A stretch of DNA of 64,000 nt from Bradyrhizobium sp. SZCCT0153 (GCF_018129995.1 NZ_JAFCKS010000003.1:186001-250000); one strand, 5' to 3'; positions 37,634-47,869 are shown, counted from the first letter of the stretch. The notes: generated by a model from the letters alone, not told the origin. A program made the numbers and translations.

Positions 37634-37640
37634 GTGAAAC
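37627..37640. other. parS site 2 (perfect, rsmG start / mnmG end)
   Basis: GTTTCACGTGAAAC, perfect palindrome, extended by T and G flanks. It covers the GTG start codon of rsmG and ends three bases from the mnmG stop codon. Confidence 0.93.
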
Positions 37641-37642
37641 GC

Positions 37643-39523
37643 CTATGCGATTGCCTTGGAAGTCTTCCGTGCCTCACGCCGGAGATAAGCCGCGAGGATG
37701 CCGAGTGCCGCCGGCGTCATGCCGTCGATCCGGCCGGCCTGGCCCACCGTGAACGGCCGGGCCTTTTCCAGCTTGGCCCGGACCTCATTGGAAAGACCGG
37801 GGACCTGCTGGAAGTCGACCTCCGACAGCACCATCCCTTCGTCGCGCCGGAAGGCTTCGACGTCGGCGCTTTGGCGCTCCAGATAGACGTCGTACTTGGC
37901 ATCGATCTCGAGATGGGTGGCGATGACGGGATCGATGGGAGAGAGCTCCGGCCAGATCGTCCGGACCTGGGTCCAGCCGATGTCCGGATAGGCCATCAGC
38001 TCGAACGCCGATCGGCGCTGGCCATCCCGGTTCAGGGACAATCCGTGCTTGATCGCCTCGTTCGGGGTGATAGTCAGCGACTTCGACAGTGCCCTGGCCG
38101 CGTTCAAGGCATCCATCTTGGCCCGATGATGCTGCGTTCGCGCACCTCCGACGCACCCCAAGGCAATGCCCTTCTCGGTCAGGCGCTGATCGGCATTGTC
38201 GGCCCGCAGCGTCAGCCGATACTCGGCGCGCGAGGTGAACATCCGATAGGGCTCGCTGATGCCGCGGGTGACGAGGTCGTCGATCATCACCCCGAGATAG
38301 CCATCGGCACGATCGAACACCGTCAGCGCGGCGCCGCTCGCGGCCAGTGCCGCGTTCAGTCCGGCCACGATGCCCTGGCCGGCGGCCTCCTCGTATCCCG
38401 TGGTGCCGTTGATCTGCCCGGCCAGGAACAGGCCACGCAGACGCCTGGTCTGGAGGGTCGGATCGAGCTCCCGGGGATCGATGTGGTCGTATTCGATGGC
38501 ATAGCCCGGCCGGACCATCTTGACCCGCTCAAGGCCGGGAATGCTGGCGAGGATTGCGAGCTGAACCTCCTCCGGTAGCGAGGTCGAGATGCCGTTGGGA
38601 TAGACCGTGCTGTCGTCGAGCCCTTCCGGCTCCAGGAAGATCTGATGGCCGTCGCGGTCGCCAAATCGGACGATCTTGTCCTCGATCGACGGGCAATAGC
38701 GCGGTCCGGAGCTCTTGATCTGGCCGGAGTACATCGGCGAGCGATGGACATTGGCCCGGATCACCTCATGGGTCGCGGCCGTGGTCCGGGTGATCCCGCA
38801 CTGGATCTGCGGGGTCGTGATCCGCTCGGTCATCACCGAGAACGGCTCCGGCGGTTCGTCGCCGGGCTGCATCTCGACCGCCGACCAGTCGATCGTGGTG
38901 CCGTCCAACCGCGGCGGCGTGCCGGTCTTAAGCCGTCCAAGGGTGAACCCTGCGCGTTCGAAGGAAGCGGAAAGGCCCATCGCCGGCGCTTCGCCGACCC
39001 GGCCGGCCGGCCAGTTCTTCTCACCGAGATGGATCAGACCGCGCAGGAAAGTGCCGGTGGTGACGACAACTGCCCCGGCCCGAAGCGCTCGGCCATCGGC
39101 CAGGCGGAGGCCGGTCACCCGACCCTCGACCACGATCAGCTCGTCAGCCTCGCCCTCGATAACAGATAGACCCTCGCACTCCTGGATCGCGGCCTGCATC
39201 GCCGCAGCATAGAGCTTGCGATCGGCCTGAGCCCGCGGACCACGGACAGCGGGACCCTTGCGGCGATTGAGGACGCGGAACTGGATGCCGCCGGCATCGC
39301 CCACGCGGCCCATCAGGCCATCGAGCGCATCGACCTCGCGGACCAGATGACCCTTTCCGAGACCGCCAATGGCGGGATTGCAGGACATTGCGCCGACCGT
39401 CGAGAAACGGTGCGTTACAAGAGCGGTCGCCGCGCCTATCCGGGCAGCCGCAGCCGCAGCCTCACAGCCGGCGTGGCCGCCGCCAATCACGATGACGTCG
39501 AAGCTCTCTCGCTCTGTTCGCAT
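37643..39523 (-). CDS. mnmG: tRNA uridine-5-carboxymethylaminomethyl synthesis enzyme MnmG
   Basis: A 626-residue FAD protein (GidA). The FAD fold is [20 protein letters not shown] at the N-terminus. Family blocks [67 protein letters not shown] and [17 protein letters not shown] are present. With MnmE it installs the cmnm5 group at wobble U34 of tRNAs. Length is typical. ATG 39523 starts exactly at the family N-terminus; the open frame continues upstream through parS sequence without homology. Confidence 0.96.
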   Translation of the reverse strand: MRTERESFDVIVIGGGHAGCEAAAAAARIGAATALVTHRFSTVGAMSCNPAIGGLGKGHLVREVDALDGLMGRVGDAGGIQFRVLNRRKGPAVRGPRAQADRKLYAAAMQAAIQECEGLSVIEGEADELIVVEGRVTGLRLADGRALRAGAVVVTTGTFLRGLIHLGEKNWPAGRVGEAPAMGLSASFERAGFTLGRLKTGTPPRLDGTTIDWSAVEMQPGDEPPEPFSVMTERITTPQIQCGITRTTAATHEVIRANVHRSPMYSGQIKSSGPRYCPSIEDKIVRFGDRDGHQIFLEPEGLDDSTVYPNGISTSLPEEVQLAILASIPGLERVKMVRPGYAIEYDHIDPRELDPTLQTRRLRGLFLAGQINGTTGYEEAAGQGIVAGLNAALAASGAALTVFDRADGYLGVMIDDLVTRGISEPYRMFTSRAEYRLTLRADNADQRLTEKGIALGCVGGARTQHHRAKMDALNAARALSKSLTITPNEAIKHGLSLNRDGQRRSAFELMAYPDIGWTQVRTIWPELSPIDPVIATHLEIDAKYDVYLERQSADVEAFRRDEGMVLSEVDFQQVPGLSNEVRAKLEKARPFTVGQAGRIDGMTPAALGILAAYLRREARKTSKAIA

Positions 39524-39582
39524 GGGCGGACTTCTATCCCAGTGGGGGAAAAGCCGGAAGTCAAAACTGGGGTGAGGCGGGT

Positions 39583-39596
39583 GTTTCACGTGAAAC
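39583..39596. other. parS site 3 (perfect)
   Basis: GTTTCACGTGAAAC, perfect. It lies 60 bp upstream of the mnmG start codon, where ParB binding could also affect mnmG transcription. Confidence 0.93.
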
Positions 39597-39628
39597 GGGC
39601 TCCCATTGGCTGGCCGAGGGACCTTCGT

Positions 39629-39653
39629 GAAAACAACCCCATGCACAGTAGAA
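39629..39653. repeat. 25-bp dispersed repeat, copy 2
   Basis: Identical over 25 bp to positions 237-261. It sits between parS sites 3 and 4. See copy 1. Confidence 0.7.
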
Positions 39654-39673
39654 GGCCCCCTGGAATGTCTATT

Positions 39674-39687
39674 GTTTCACGTGAAAC
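39674..39687. other. parS site 4 (perfect)
   Basis: GTTTCACGTGAAAC, perfect, 91 bp from site 3 start to start. Confidence 0.93.
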
Positions 39688-39781
39688 GAAACCAGGTTCG
39701 TGCGGCCTAAGGAATAGGTGGTTGAAAGTTTGTTGCCTCGGCAAAATGGGACTGCCCGTAGGGCTAGCGGACGGCGCGTTC

Positions 39782-39868
39782 CGCCATTGCGAGCGCCGCG
39801 AAGAAATCCAGAATCCCTCGACGGCGGCGGCCTGGATTGCTTGGTCGCAGGATTCCTCGCAACGACGG
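39782..39868. repeat. CATTGCGAG-family repeat, degenerate copy
   Basis: CATTGCGAGCGCCGCGAAG, AAATCCAGA and the mirror TGGATTGCTTGGTCGC ... CTCGCAACGACG match the element at 34,836-34,922 with several substitutions. It separates parS sites 4 and 5. Confidence 0.65.
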
Positions 39869-39966
39869 GTTGCGGCAGTATCTACGCTCATCACCATCAA
39901 CGCGGCGTCGCAAAGTCGATCTTTCGTACGATCGTTCAGTTCCAGCGCGGTGATCGGGCGACCGGT

Positions 39967-39980
39967 GTTTCACGTGAAAC
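39967..39980. other. parS site 5 (perfect)
   Basis: GTTTCACGTGAAAC, perfect. A near-copy follows 17 bp later. Confidence 0.93.
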
Positions 39981-39997
39981 AGCACGGAACCCGCTCT

Positions 39998-40011
39998 GTT
40001 TCACGTAAAAC
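39998..40011. other. parS-like site 6 (one mismatch)
   Basis: GTTTCACGTAAAAC, one base from consensus in the right arm. Site 5 to site 6 is 31 bp start to start, about three helical turns. Confidence 0.75.
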
Positions 40012-40026
40012 ACAAACAATGGAACA

Positions 40027-40057
40027 AGCGCTAGTTCTACATTGAAGAACTAGCGCT
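40027..40057 (-). terminator. Hairpin at the 3' end of mnmE
   Basis: Perfect 12-bp arms AGCGCTAGTTCT and AGAACTAGCGCT with a 7-nt loop. The stem overlaps the mnmE stop codon. Downstream in the mnmE direction the sequence is TTGTTCCATTGTTTGTG, T-rich but not a pure tract, so termination is likely but possibly inefficient. Confidence 0.65.
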
Positions 40058-41411
40058 ACTTTCCGATGCAGAATTTCTGGAAAATCGCCCCGAGAACGTC
40101 CTCGACGTCCACCCGGCCCAGCAGCCGGCCCAGGGCGTAGGCCGCAGCGCGCAGCTCTTCGGCGGCGAGCTCTTCGCCCTCTTCAACAAGCTCCAGACTC
40201 CGGCGCAAGCTGTCCGATGCCCGGCGCAGCAGATCGCGTTGGCGGACCCGGGTCACCAATGCGCCCTCGGTCATTCCGAAGAAGTCGGACGCGAACTTGA
40301 CCAGCGCCTCAACCAGCTCGGGGATGCCGTCCCCCCGGCACGCCGAGATCCCGAACTCGCCGTGCGGCCCGGCGTCACTTGCTCCGCCAAGATCGATCTT
40401 GTTGCGGACGATCCAGACCGGACCACCCGCGGGATTGCCGTCGCCGGATTTTCTCAGCGACCGCATCGCGTCCGGGGCGACGGGCTGCTCGCCCTCCACC
40501 AGCCACAGCACGAGGTCGGCGTCTTCGGCGCGCGCTCGCGCCCGGCGCACGCCCTCCTGCTCGACGGGATCGTCGGTCTCGCGGATGCCGGCGGTGTCGA
40601 TCACCGTGACGGGGTAGCCGTCGAGATCGAGCTGCACTTCGATCACGTCGCGCGTCGTGCCGGCATGGGGCGAGACGATCGCGACCTCGCGGCGCGCGAG
40701 CTGGTTGATCAGCGTCGACTTGCCGACGTTCGGCTCGCCCGCGATCGCAACCACCAGTCCGTCGCGCAGGCGTTCAGCTTGTCCCTGTGCCGCAAGGACT
40801 TCTGCGATTTCCGCCTGCAGCGCTCCGATCGCTTTCACGGCCGGTGCCATCAACTCGGCGGGGACGTCGCCCTCGTCGGAAAAATCGATGCCAGCCTCGA
40901 TCAGCGCCGAGGCCTCGATGATGCGCTCGCGCCAGTCGCGCGCGCGATTGCCAAGCAGGCCCTGCAACTGACGCAGCGCCTGGCGGCGCTGGCGGTCGGT
41001 GTCGGCATGAATGAGATCGTCGAGGCCCTCGGCCTCGGTCAGATCGAGCTTGCCGTTCTCGAAGGCACGCCGCGTGAACTCGCCGGGCTCGGCCGCCCGC
41101 GTATTCGGAATAGAAGAAATTGCGGCGAGGAGTGCGGCCAGCACCGCGCGGCCGCCATGGACGTGGAATTCGGCGACGTCCTCGCCGGTCGCGCTCCCCG
41201 GCCCTGGAAACCAGAGCACGACCGCGTCGTCGATCGGCGGGCCTGCGCCGTCACGAAGCAGCCGGCGGCTGGCCTGCCGTGGCGCTGCCGGCTTGCCCGC
41301 CAGCGTCGTCAGCACCAGACTGGCCTGCGGCCCGGAGACGCGCACCACGGCGATCGCGCTCGGGGCCCGGCCCGACGACAGCGCAAAAATGGTCTGGTCT
41401 CGCGGATGCAT
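40056..41411 (-). CDS. mnmE: tRNA modification GTPase MnmE
   Basis: A 451-residue GTPase (TrmE/ThdF). The N-terminal folate-binding domain begins with [21 protein letters not shown]. The G domain (about 215-375) has P-loop [10 protein letters not shown], switch [12 protein letters not shown] and NKID. The C-terminal FCIGK provides the catalytic Cys of the CxGK motif. It forms a complex with MnmG to modify U34 of tRNAs. A 315-bp AT-rich intergenic region separates it from rho upstream. Confidence 0.96.
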   Translation of the reverse strand: MHPRDQTIFALSSGRAPSAIAVVRVSGPQASLVLTTLAGKPAAPRQASRRLLRDGAGPPIDDAVVLWFPGPGSATGEDVAEFHVHGGRAVLAALLAAISSIPNTRAAEPGEFTRRAFENGKLDLTEAEGLDDLIHADTDRQRRQALRQLQGLLGNRARDWRERIIEASALIEAGIDFSDEGDVPAELMAPAVKAIGALQAEIAEVLAAQGQAERLRDGLVVAIAGEPNVGKSTLINQLARREVAIVSPHAGTTRDVIEVQLDLDGYPVTVIDTAGIRETDDPVEQEGVRRARARAEDADLVLWLVEGEQPVAPDAMRSLRKSGDGNPAGGPVWIVRNKIDLGGASDAGPHGEFGISACRGDGIPELVEALVKFASDFFGMTEGALVTRVRQRDLLRRASDSLRRSLELVEEGEELAAEELRAAAYALGRLLGRVDVEDVLGAIFQKFCIGK

Positions 41412-41726
41412 GGCCTATTTGTCCGGCTGCCGAGGAAAAGGCAAACATCCGTTTCAGCGATCGGATCGCAGAGTTTTGCTGCATCATCCGCCGCAGCAAA
41501 ATCGCATATTGCGATGCAGCATCAAGGAGCAATTTGCTGCAAAAAGTGCTTCCGCTCCGATCAAAATGACCCCGCATAAGTCAAGTATTTATAAATTATA
41601 TCAATAACTTAATAGATCTTAAGGGCGAGAAGGAAAAGCGTCTTCCCTTGCTGCGCCTCAGCCGCAACAGGGCCGCACAAACAAAAAGGGCGCCCGAAGG
41701 CGCCCCAATCTCATGTTGCACTGCAA
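41412..41726. other. AT-rich intergenic region between rho and mnmE
   Basis: A 315-bp gap. From right to left it holds the rho terminator, an extremely AT-rich stretch at 41,581-41,621 (6 G/C in 41 bases), and a cluster of TTTTGCTGC-type motifs in both orientations (41,474-41,482; 41,493-41,501; 41,533-41,540) around a small palindrome ATCGCA-TAT-TGCGAT at 41,501-41,515. It must include the mnmE promoter. No gene is seen. Confidence 0.7.
41683..41706 (-). terminator. Intrinsic terminator after rho
   Basis: On the minus strand the stem GGGCGCC / GGCGCCC (7 bp, extended by a G-C) with loop TTCG is followed by a run of five T. It lies 20 bp after the rho stop codon. Confidence 0.88.
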
Positions 41727-42992
<1,266 letters not shown>

Positions 42993-43242
42993 TGGGGTGG
43001 TCCTGTGGGGTAACCTGGGGAGGAGGGGGTGCGAGGAGGCTCTGAAATGCGGACGTGAGAAGATAAGGTCCGCAGGTCTGGCAAGGAGAGTGCCGGAGAG
43101 GCTTCAAACCTGATGCGGTGTCCGGCCTCTGAAAAGCTCAGACACAACCACATCCGCCTGCGTTGGGTGGGATATCACCAATATAGAAAATCGCGTCTCA
43201 CAGCGCAAGCCGAAGCGCTGAGCGATCGTTCACGATCCTTGC

Positions 43243-43677
43243 CTAGAACGGCTTCACGATCACCATGACGACGATGAGAATCATCAGGACGGTCGGCACC
43301 TCATTGATAATCCGATAGAATTTCTGGCTGCGCGGACGCCGGTCGGCCGCGAAATCCTTGCACCATCGCGAAAAAAAGCCGTGGACCGCGGACATCGCCA
43401 GGACCAATGCCAGTTTTACGTGCAGCCAGCCGAACGAGAACCAGTGCCCAAACCAGGCAAGATACAGCCCGGCGAGCCAGGTGACGATCATGGCGGGGTT
43501 GATGATCGCCTTGAGCAGCCGGCGTTCCATGACCTTGAACGTTTCCGACTGCTTCGAGCCGATCTCGGCTTCGCAATGATAAACGAACAGCCGCGGCAAA
43601 TAGAGCATGCCCGCCATCCAGGCGATGACGGCGATCACATGCAGCGCCTTGATCCAGAGATAGACGTCTTCAAACAT
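43243..43677 (-). CDS. hemJ: Protoporphyrinogen IX oxidase HemJ
   Basis: A 144-residue membrane protein with four helices. It starts YLWIKALHVIAVIAWMAGMLYLPRLFVYH, with the histidine and tryptophan pattern of the HemJ family, and has LLKAIINPAMIVTWLAGLYLAW and a terminal VPTVLMILIVVMVIVKPF helix. HemJ oxidises protoporphyrinogen IX in bacteria lacking HemG and HemY. It is next to rho, as in many alphaproteobacteria. hemE and hemH, often in this position elsewhere, are absent from the window. Confidence 0.9.
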   Translation of the reverse strand: MFEDVYLWIKALHVIAVIAWMAGMLYLPRLFVYHCEAEIGSKQSETFKVMERRLLKAIINPAMIVTWLAGLYLAWFGHWFSFGWLHVKLALVLAMSAVHGFFSRWCKDFAADRRPRSQKFYRIINEVPTVLMILIVVMVIVKPF

Positions 43678-43719
43678 TTTGCGCGTCCCGGTGCCCAGCT
43701 CAGAGAACGCTGGGGATAG

Positions 43720-43740
43720 TAAGACCTCGTTAAGGTCTTA
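43720..43740. repeat. Inverted repeat I in candidate oriC
   Basis: TAAGACCT - 5 nt - AGGTCTTA, perfect 8-bp arms. Confidence 0.8.
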
Positions 43741-43778
43741 CCTGCACACATGTCCATCCGTAGCGCCCCTCTTACTTC

Positions 43779-43797
43779 TAAGAATCTTAGATTCTTA
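43779..43797. repeat. Inverted repeat II with two GANTC sites
   Basis: TAAGAATC - TTA - GATTCTTA, perfect 8-bp arms. Each arm includes a GANTC methylation site. Confidence 0.8.
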
Positions 43798-43860
43798 AGG
43801 TTTGAGTCTTAGTGACGGTGGATTGGACTCATGCAATTCCGTCCGCACGCTCACGCGCGC

Positions 43861-43869
43861 TTGTTCACA
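43861..43869 (+). promoter_or_regulatory. DnaA-box-like 9-mer (forward)
   Basis: TTGTTCACA matches the E. coli consensus TTATCCACA in 7 of 9 positions. The identical 9-mer occurs inverted at 44,024-44,032. Confidence 0.45.
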
Positions 43870-44023
43870 TCCATCAACATATCCCGGACAGTTGCGGCGA
43901 CTTGCGATAAGTCGGCCAGCTTCAATGACTTGCGCCTTTCCATCGGCAGCTTATCAAAGGGGTTGTCCGCGCAATCCCGCTTCCGTCTCGGCAGGGCGCC
44001 AGACTTGTTCCGGCGGGCAGCGG

Positions 44024-44032
44024 TGTGAACAA
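44024..44032 (-). promoter_or_regulatory. DnaA-box-like 9-mer (reverse)
   Basis: TGTGAACAA, the exact reverse complement of the 9-mer at 43,861, 155 bp away. Confidence 0.45.
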
Positions 44033-44132
44033 AATTGGCAGTTGTCCCGCCCCTGGTGTCGCGCAACCCTTTCCGAGCGGTTAAGGTCCACAGAAATCCA
44101 CAGACCACACCGACTCCATACAAAGGGATTTT

Positions 44133-44972
44133 GTGCCGACCTCGAACAATTATTTCCACCTGCACCTCGTCTCCGACTCCACCGGCGAGACGCTGATCAC
44201 GGTCGCACGCGCCGTCGCCGCGCAGTACGCGAATGTGACTCCGGTCGAGCACGTCTACCCGCTGGTGCGCAGCCAGAAGCAGCTCGATCGCGTGCTCGAC
44301 GAGATCGAGGAAGCGCCGGGCATCGTGCTGTTCACCCTGCTCGAGAAGGATCTGGTTTCCAGGCTCGAGGACAAGTGCAAGGGAATCAACGTTCCGAGCC
44401 TGTCGATCATCGGGCCGGTGATGCAGCTGTTCGAGGCCTATCTCGGCGCCGCCACCACGGGCCGGGTCGGCGCCCAGCACGTGCTCAACGCGGAATATTT
44501 CAAGCGCATCGATGCGCTGAACTACACGATGATTCACGACGACGGCCAGCATGTCGAAGGCCTCGACGATGCCGATGTGGTGCTGGTCGGCGTCTCCCGT
44601 ACCTCGAAGACGCCGACATCGATCTATCTCGCCAATCGCGGCATACGCACGGCCAATGTGCCGCTGGTTCCGGGCATTCCGGTGCCCTCGCAATTGGAAA
44701 CGCTGACGCGGCCGCTGGTGGTGAGCCTGCATGCGACGCCGGAACGCCTGATCCAGGTGCGCCAGAACCGTCTCCTCTCCATGGGCGCCGATTCCAGCAG
44801 CGACACCTACACCGACAAGCAGTCCGTCGCCGAGGAAGTCGCCTTTGCACGCAAGCTGAGTGCCAAGCACGATTGGCCGCTGCTGGACGTTACGCGGCGC
44901 TCGATCGAGGAAACCGCGGCGGCGATCATGAAGCTCTACAGTGATCGCCAGCGCAACCGTCCCACTGAATAG
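44133..44972 (+). CDS. ppsR: Pyruvate,phosphate dikinase / PEP synthase regulatory protein
   Basis: A 279-residue bifunctional kinase/phosphorylase of the DUF299 (RP001) family, which inactivates PPDK or PEP synthase by ADP-dependent phosphorylation and reactivates it. The N-terminal [20 protein letters not shown] and the P-loop-like [18 protein letters not shown] (about 150-168) are diagnostic. The start is GTG 44133 (family start at [13 protein letters not shown]). It is the first rightward gene from the candidate origin and heads ppsR-maf-coaE-dnaQ. Confidence 0.92.
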   Translation: MPTSNNYFHLHLVSDSTGETLITVARAVAAQYANVTPVEHVYPLVRSQKQLDRVLDEIEEAPGIVLFTLLEKDLVSRLEDKCKGINVPSLSIIGPVMQLFEAYLGAATTGRVGAQHVLNAEYFKRIDALNYTMIHDDGQHVEGLDDADVVLVGVSRTSKTPTSIYLANRGIRTANVPLVPGIPVPSQLETLTRPLVVSLHATPERLIQVRQNRLLSMGADSSSDTYTDKQSVAEEVAFARKLSAKHDWPLLDVTRRSIEETAAAIMKLYSDRQRNRPTE

Positions 44973-44992
44973 TCTTTGGAATAATTTTCGCG

Positions 44993-45601
44993 ATGAGTCT
45001 GTGGCTCGGCAAAGCTCCGTTGATCCTGGCCTCGCAGAGCAGCGCGCGAAAGATGCTGCTGGCCAATGCCGGTCTAGAGTTCAAGACTGTTACGGCCGAT
45101 ATCGACGAGCGCGGCATCCAGGCCGCCTCCGGGCTTTCGAATCCGCGCGAGATAGGCCTGCTGCTGGCGCGCGAAAAGGCCAAAGCCGTTTCGGCGCATT
45201 TTCCCGGCAGCCATGTGATCGGCGCCGATCAGACACTGGCGCTCGGCGATCGTCTCTTCAACAAGCCCGCCGGCCGTCCCCAGGCGCTGGCCCAACTGCG
45301 TGAGCTGGCCGGGAAAAGCCATGAGCTGAATTCCGCCGTGGCGATCGCACGCGATGGCGAGATCATCTTCGAGGACGTCTCGGTCGCCCGCCTGTCGATG
45401 CGGCAGATGAGCGAGGCTGAGCTTTCGGCCTATCTCGACGCGGCTGGCGATGCCGTGACCACCAGCGTCGGCGCCTATCAGCTCGAAAGCCTCGGCATCC
45501 ACCTGTTCGAGCGCATCGACGGCGACCATTTCACCATTCTCGGCCTGCCGCTGCTGCCGCTGCTTGCGTTCCTGCGAGGCGAGCGGCTAGTTGCGGTGTA
45601 A
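44993..45601 (+). CDS. maf: Maf-family nucleotide pyrophosphatase
   Basis: A 202-residue Maf/HAM1-fold protein that hydrolyses non-canonical or modified nucleoside triphosphates. Features: [22 protein letters not shown] at the N-terminus, [18 protein letters not shown] with the catalytic Asp, and [31 protein letters not shown]. It lies 20 bp after ppsR. In Caulobacter aroE follows maf; here coaE follows after 23 bp, so aroE is missing from the cluster. Confidence 0.92.
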   Translation: MSLWLGKAPLILASQSSARKMLLANAGLEFKTVTADIDERGIQAASGLSNPREIGLLLAREKAKAVSAHFPGSHVIGADQTLALGDRLFNKPAGRPQALAQLRELAGKSHELNSAVAIARDGEIIFEDVSVARLSMRQMSEAELSAYLDAAGDAVTTSVGAYQLESLGIHLFERIDGDHFTILGLPLLPLLAFLRGERLVAV

Positions 45602-45624
45602 ATGACAGAGATGGCTGGACGCTG

Positions 45625-46224
45625 ATGCGGATCCTCGGACTGACCGGCTCGATCGGGATGGGCAAATCGACCACCGCGAAACTGTTCGCGGAGGCCGGCG
45701 TTCCCGTCTACGACGCCGATGCCGCCGTCCATCAGCTCTATGAGGGCGAAGCGGCCCCCGCGATCGAAGCCGCCTTTCCAGGCACGACCGTGAACGGCAA
45801 GGTTGACCGGCCAAAGCTGTCGGCGCGCGTGGTGCACGATCCCGCCGCCATCAAGCAGCTCGAGCAGATCGTCCATCCGATGCTCGGCGCGTCCCGGACA
45901 AAATTCTTCGCCGACGCCGAAGCTGCCAACGCGCCGGTCGTGGTGCTGGACATACCGCTGCTGTTCGAAACCGGCGGCGAGAAACGGGTTGACGCGGTGG
46001 TCGTGGTGTCGACCTCGCCGGAACTGCAGCGGGAGCGGGTGCTGGCGCGCGGCACGATGGACGAGGCGAAGCTCGACGCGATCATTGCCAAGCAGACTCC
46101 CGACGCCGAAAAGCGCAAGCGCGCCGATTTCGTAGTGGATACGTCACACGGACTTGAACCGGTGCGGGCGCAAATCACGCACATCCTGGCCGAGGTCGTT
46201 AAGATGCCGCAGCGGCGAGCCTGA
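45625..46224 (+). CDS. coaE: Dephospho-CoA kinase
   Basis: A 199-residue P-loop kinase for the last step of coenzyme A synthesis. Walker A is [12 protein letters not shown] (residues 5-16), followed by [10 protein letters not shown], the CoA-domain motif [13 protein letters not shown] and the lid [14 protein letters not shown]. Length is typical. Co-directional with maf and dnaQ. Confidence 0.94.
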   Translation: MRILGLTGSIGMGKSTTAKLFAEAGVPVYDADAAVHQLYEGEAAPAIEAAFPGTTVNGKVDRPKLSARVVHDPAAIKQLEQIVHPMLGASRTKFFADAEAANAPVVVLDIPLLFETGGEKRVDAVVVVSTSPELQRERVLARGTMDEAKLDAIIAKQTPDAEKRKRADFVVDTSHGLEPVRAQITHILAEVVKMPQRRA

Positions 46225-46255
46225 TTCGCTGCCCTCAACACGGCCTCTCAAGATC

Positions 46256-46978
46256 ATGCGCGAAATCGTCCTCGACACCGAAACCACCGGCCTCGATCCC
46301 ATCCGTGGCGATCGCCTGGTCGAAATCGGCTGCGTCGAGATGTTCAACCGCATGCCGACGGGGCAGAGCTACCACGTCTACATCAATCCCGAACGGGACA
46401 TGCCGGCGGAAGCCTTTGCGGTGCACGGGCTGTCGGCCGAATTCCTGGCGACGAAGCCGCTGTTCCATGAGGTCGTCGACGAGTTCATCGAGTTCATCGG
46501 CGATGCGCCGCTGGTGATCCACAACGCCTCGTTCGACATCAGCTTCATCAATGCCGAGCTCGACCGGATCAAGCGCGCCGCGATCCCGCGGGAGCGGCTG
46601 GTCGATACGCTGCTGCTGGCGCGGCGCAAGCATCCCGGCGTGTCCAACCGGCTCGACGACCTCTGCTCGCGCTATGCGATCGACAATTCACGCCGCACCA
46701 AGCACGGTGCGCTGCTCGACGCCGAGCTGCTCGCGGAAGTCTATGTCGATCTGGTCGGAGCGCGGCAGTCGCAGCTGCTGCTGGCTGCGGAAACGGAAGA
46801 GAGCCGCGCCAATGCGGCTGGCGATACGCCGCGGCGGCAGCGGCTGGTGCCGCTTGCGCCACGGATTTCGGACGCCGAGCACGAGGCCCACCGGGCCTTC
46901 ATCGCAACGCTCGGCGACAAGGCGATCTGGAACGAGTACCTGCCCGCTCCAGCCGCCCCGACGGCCGGTCAGGCCTGA
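46256..46978 (+). CDS. dnaQ: DNA polymerase III epsilon subunit
   Basis: A 240-residue proofreading 3'-5' exonuclease. The ExoI motif is DTETTG (Asp7, Glu9), ExoII is [14 protein letters not shown] and ExoIII is [14 protein letters not shown]. The C-terminal tail binds the alpha subunit. The ATG at 46256 matches the family N-terminus; the frame is open upstream but overlaps coaE. Its 3' end overlaps convergent secB by 10 bp. Confidence 0.95.
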   Translation: MREIVLDTETTGLDPIRGDRLVEIGCVEMFNRMPTGQSYHVYINPERDMPAEAFAVHGLSAEFLATKPLFHEVVDEFIEFIGDAPLVIHNASFDISFINAELDRIKRAAIPRERLVDTLLLARRKHPGVSNRLDDLCSRYAIDNSRRTKHGALLDAELLAEVYVDLVGARQSQLLLAAETEESRANAAGDTPRRQRLVPLAPRISDAEHEAHRAFIATLGDKAIWNEYLPAPAAPTAGQA

Positions 46979-47451
46979 CCGCTCGGCTGAGCGGCCATTT
47001 GCCGCTCCATGTTCTGGCGATAGAGACCGACGAAGTCGACCGGATCCAGCATCAGGGGCGGGAACCCGCCGTCGCGCACGGCGGTCGCGATGATCTCGCG
47101 GGCGAACGGGAACAGCAGGCGCGGGCATTCGATCATGACCAGCGGATGCAGGTTCTCCTTCGGCACGTTGGCGATACGGAACACGCCGGCGTAAGCGAGC
47201 TCGAACGAGAACATGATCTTGCCCGCGGTCTCGGCCTTGCCCTCGACCGACAGCGTCACCTCGAACTCCTGTTCGCTGAGGTTGTTGGCGCTGACATTGA
47301 TCTGGATGTTGATCTGGGGCGGCTGGCTCTGCTGCTGGAGCGAGCTGGGTGCGTTCGGGTTTTCGAACGAGAGGTCCTTGGTATATTGCGCCAGCACGTT
47401 GAGCTGGGGAGCCTGGGCCGACTCGGGAGGGATGCCGTTACCGTTGGTCAT
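46969..47451 (-). CDS. secB: Protein-export chaperone SecB
   Basis: A 160-residue tetrameric chaperone delivering preproteins to SecA. Recognisable: [74 protein letters not shown] and [19 protein letters not shown]. The dnaQ/secB convergent arrangement at this chromosomal place is conserved in alphaproteobacteria. Confidence 0.96.
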   Translation of the reverse strand: MTNGNGIPPESAQAPQLNVLAQYTKDLSFENPNAPSSLQQQSQPPQINIQINVSANNLSEQEFEVTLSVEGKAETAGKIMFSFELAYAGVFRIANVPKENLHPLVMIECPRLLFPFAREIIATAVRDGGFPPLMLDPVDFVGLYRQNMERQMAAQPSGQA

Positions 47452-47869
47452 AAGAGTGTCTCCTTACCCGATTTGGGCTGAATTTCGCGGCGGTTGGCTA
47501 ACATAGGGCCGCCTCATTCCACAAGGACGAACGGTCCCGGCCGGGGAATTGAGGCTCCGCCCACAACCGTGACGTTCCACCCTGCCCTATCCACGACACT
47601 ACGCCTTAAACGATTGAAGATGCGCTATTTCCGGGCAGGATCGGGTTTCCCCTTAAGGATAAAAGGCGCTACACTCGGGCTGTGCCAAAAGGCGCCATTG
47701 GCCGGGCGAGATTTCGTGCCTACATCCCACGGACCTGACGCGCGGACCTAAAATGGTGATGTAGACTTGCCGTTTCCGTATGGAACGGTCTACTGGCCGG
47801 ATTGATTTTCCCGGCAACGATCCCTTCGAGACGGCCCCTTTCGACAGAAGACCAGAAAGCGAATACGAC
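47452..47869. other. Intergenic region between secB and the Tim44-like gene
   Basis: A 418-bp divergent gap holding the promoters of both genes. Short frames exist but none has a recognised motif. An in-frame ATG at 47,780 would add 30 charged residues to the Tim44-like protein and is not favoured. I see no strong palindrome or operator. Confidence 0.45.

Larger units (their letters stand above)
39524..40055. other. parS-rich intergenic region between mnmG and mnmE
   Basis: A 532-bp gap with no gene. It contains three perfect parS sites, one parS with a single mismatch, the second copy of the 25-bp repeat, a degenerate palindromic repeat and a 12-bp-arm hairpin at the mnmE end, each listed separately. 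The density of partition sites makes this a centromere-like segment. Confidence 0.85.
43678..44132. other. Candidate chromosomal replication origin (oriC)
   Basis: A 455-bp divergent gap between hemJ (left) and ppsR (right). In Caulobacter the origin lies beside the ppsR (RP001/CC_0001) homologue in the same gene order. Sequence support: four GANTC (CcrM) sites at 43,782, 43,790, 43,804 and 43,826; inverted repeats at 43,720-43,740 and 43,779-43,797; the DnaA-box-like 9-mer TTGTTCACA at 43,861-43,869 and inverted at 44,024-44,032; and a weaker AAATCCACA at 44,095-44,103. Leftward and rightward gene blocks diverge here, and six parS sites lie 3.7-6.7 kb away. No perfect TTATCCACA or full CtrA box was found. 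Confidence 0.65.

Noticed and set aside
37643..39646. Longer mnmG start at 39646
   Set aside because: The extra 41 codons run through parS and repeat sequence and have no family similarity; the FAD fold starts right after ATG 39523.
43678..44132. CtrA binding boxes (TTAA-N7-TTAA) in the candidate origin
   Set aside because: Several TTAAG/CTTA words occur, but none has the required 7-bp spacing, so no CtrA site is claimed.
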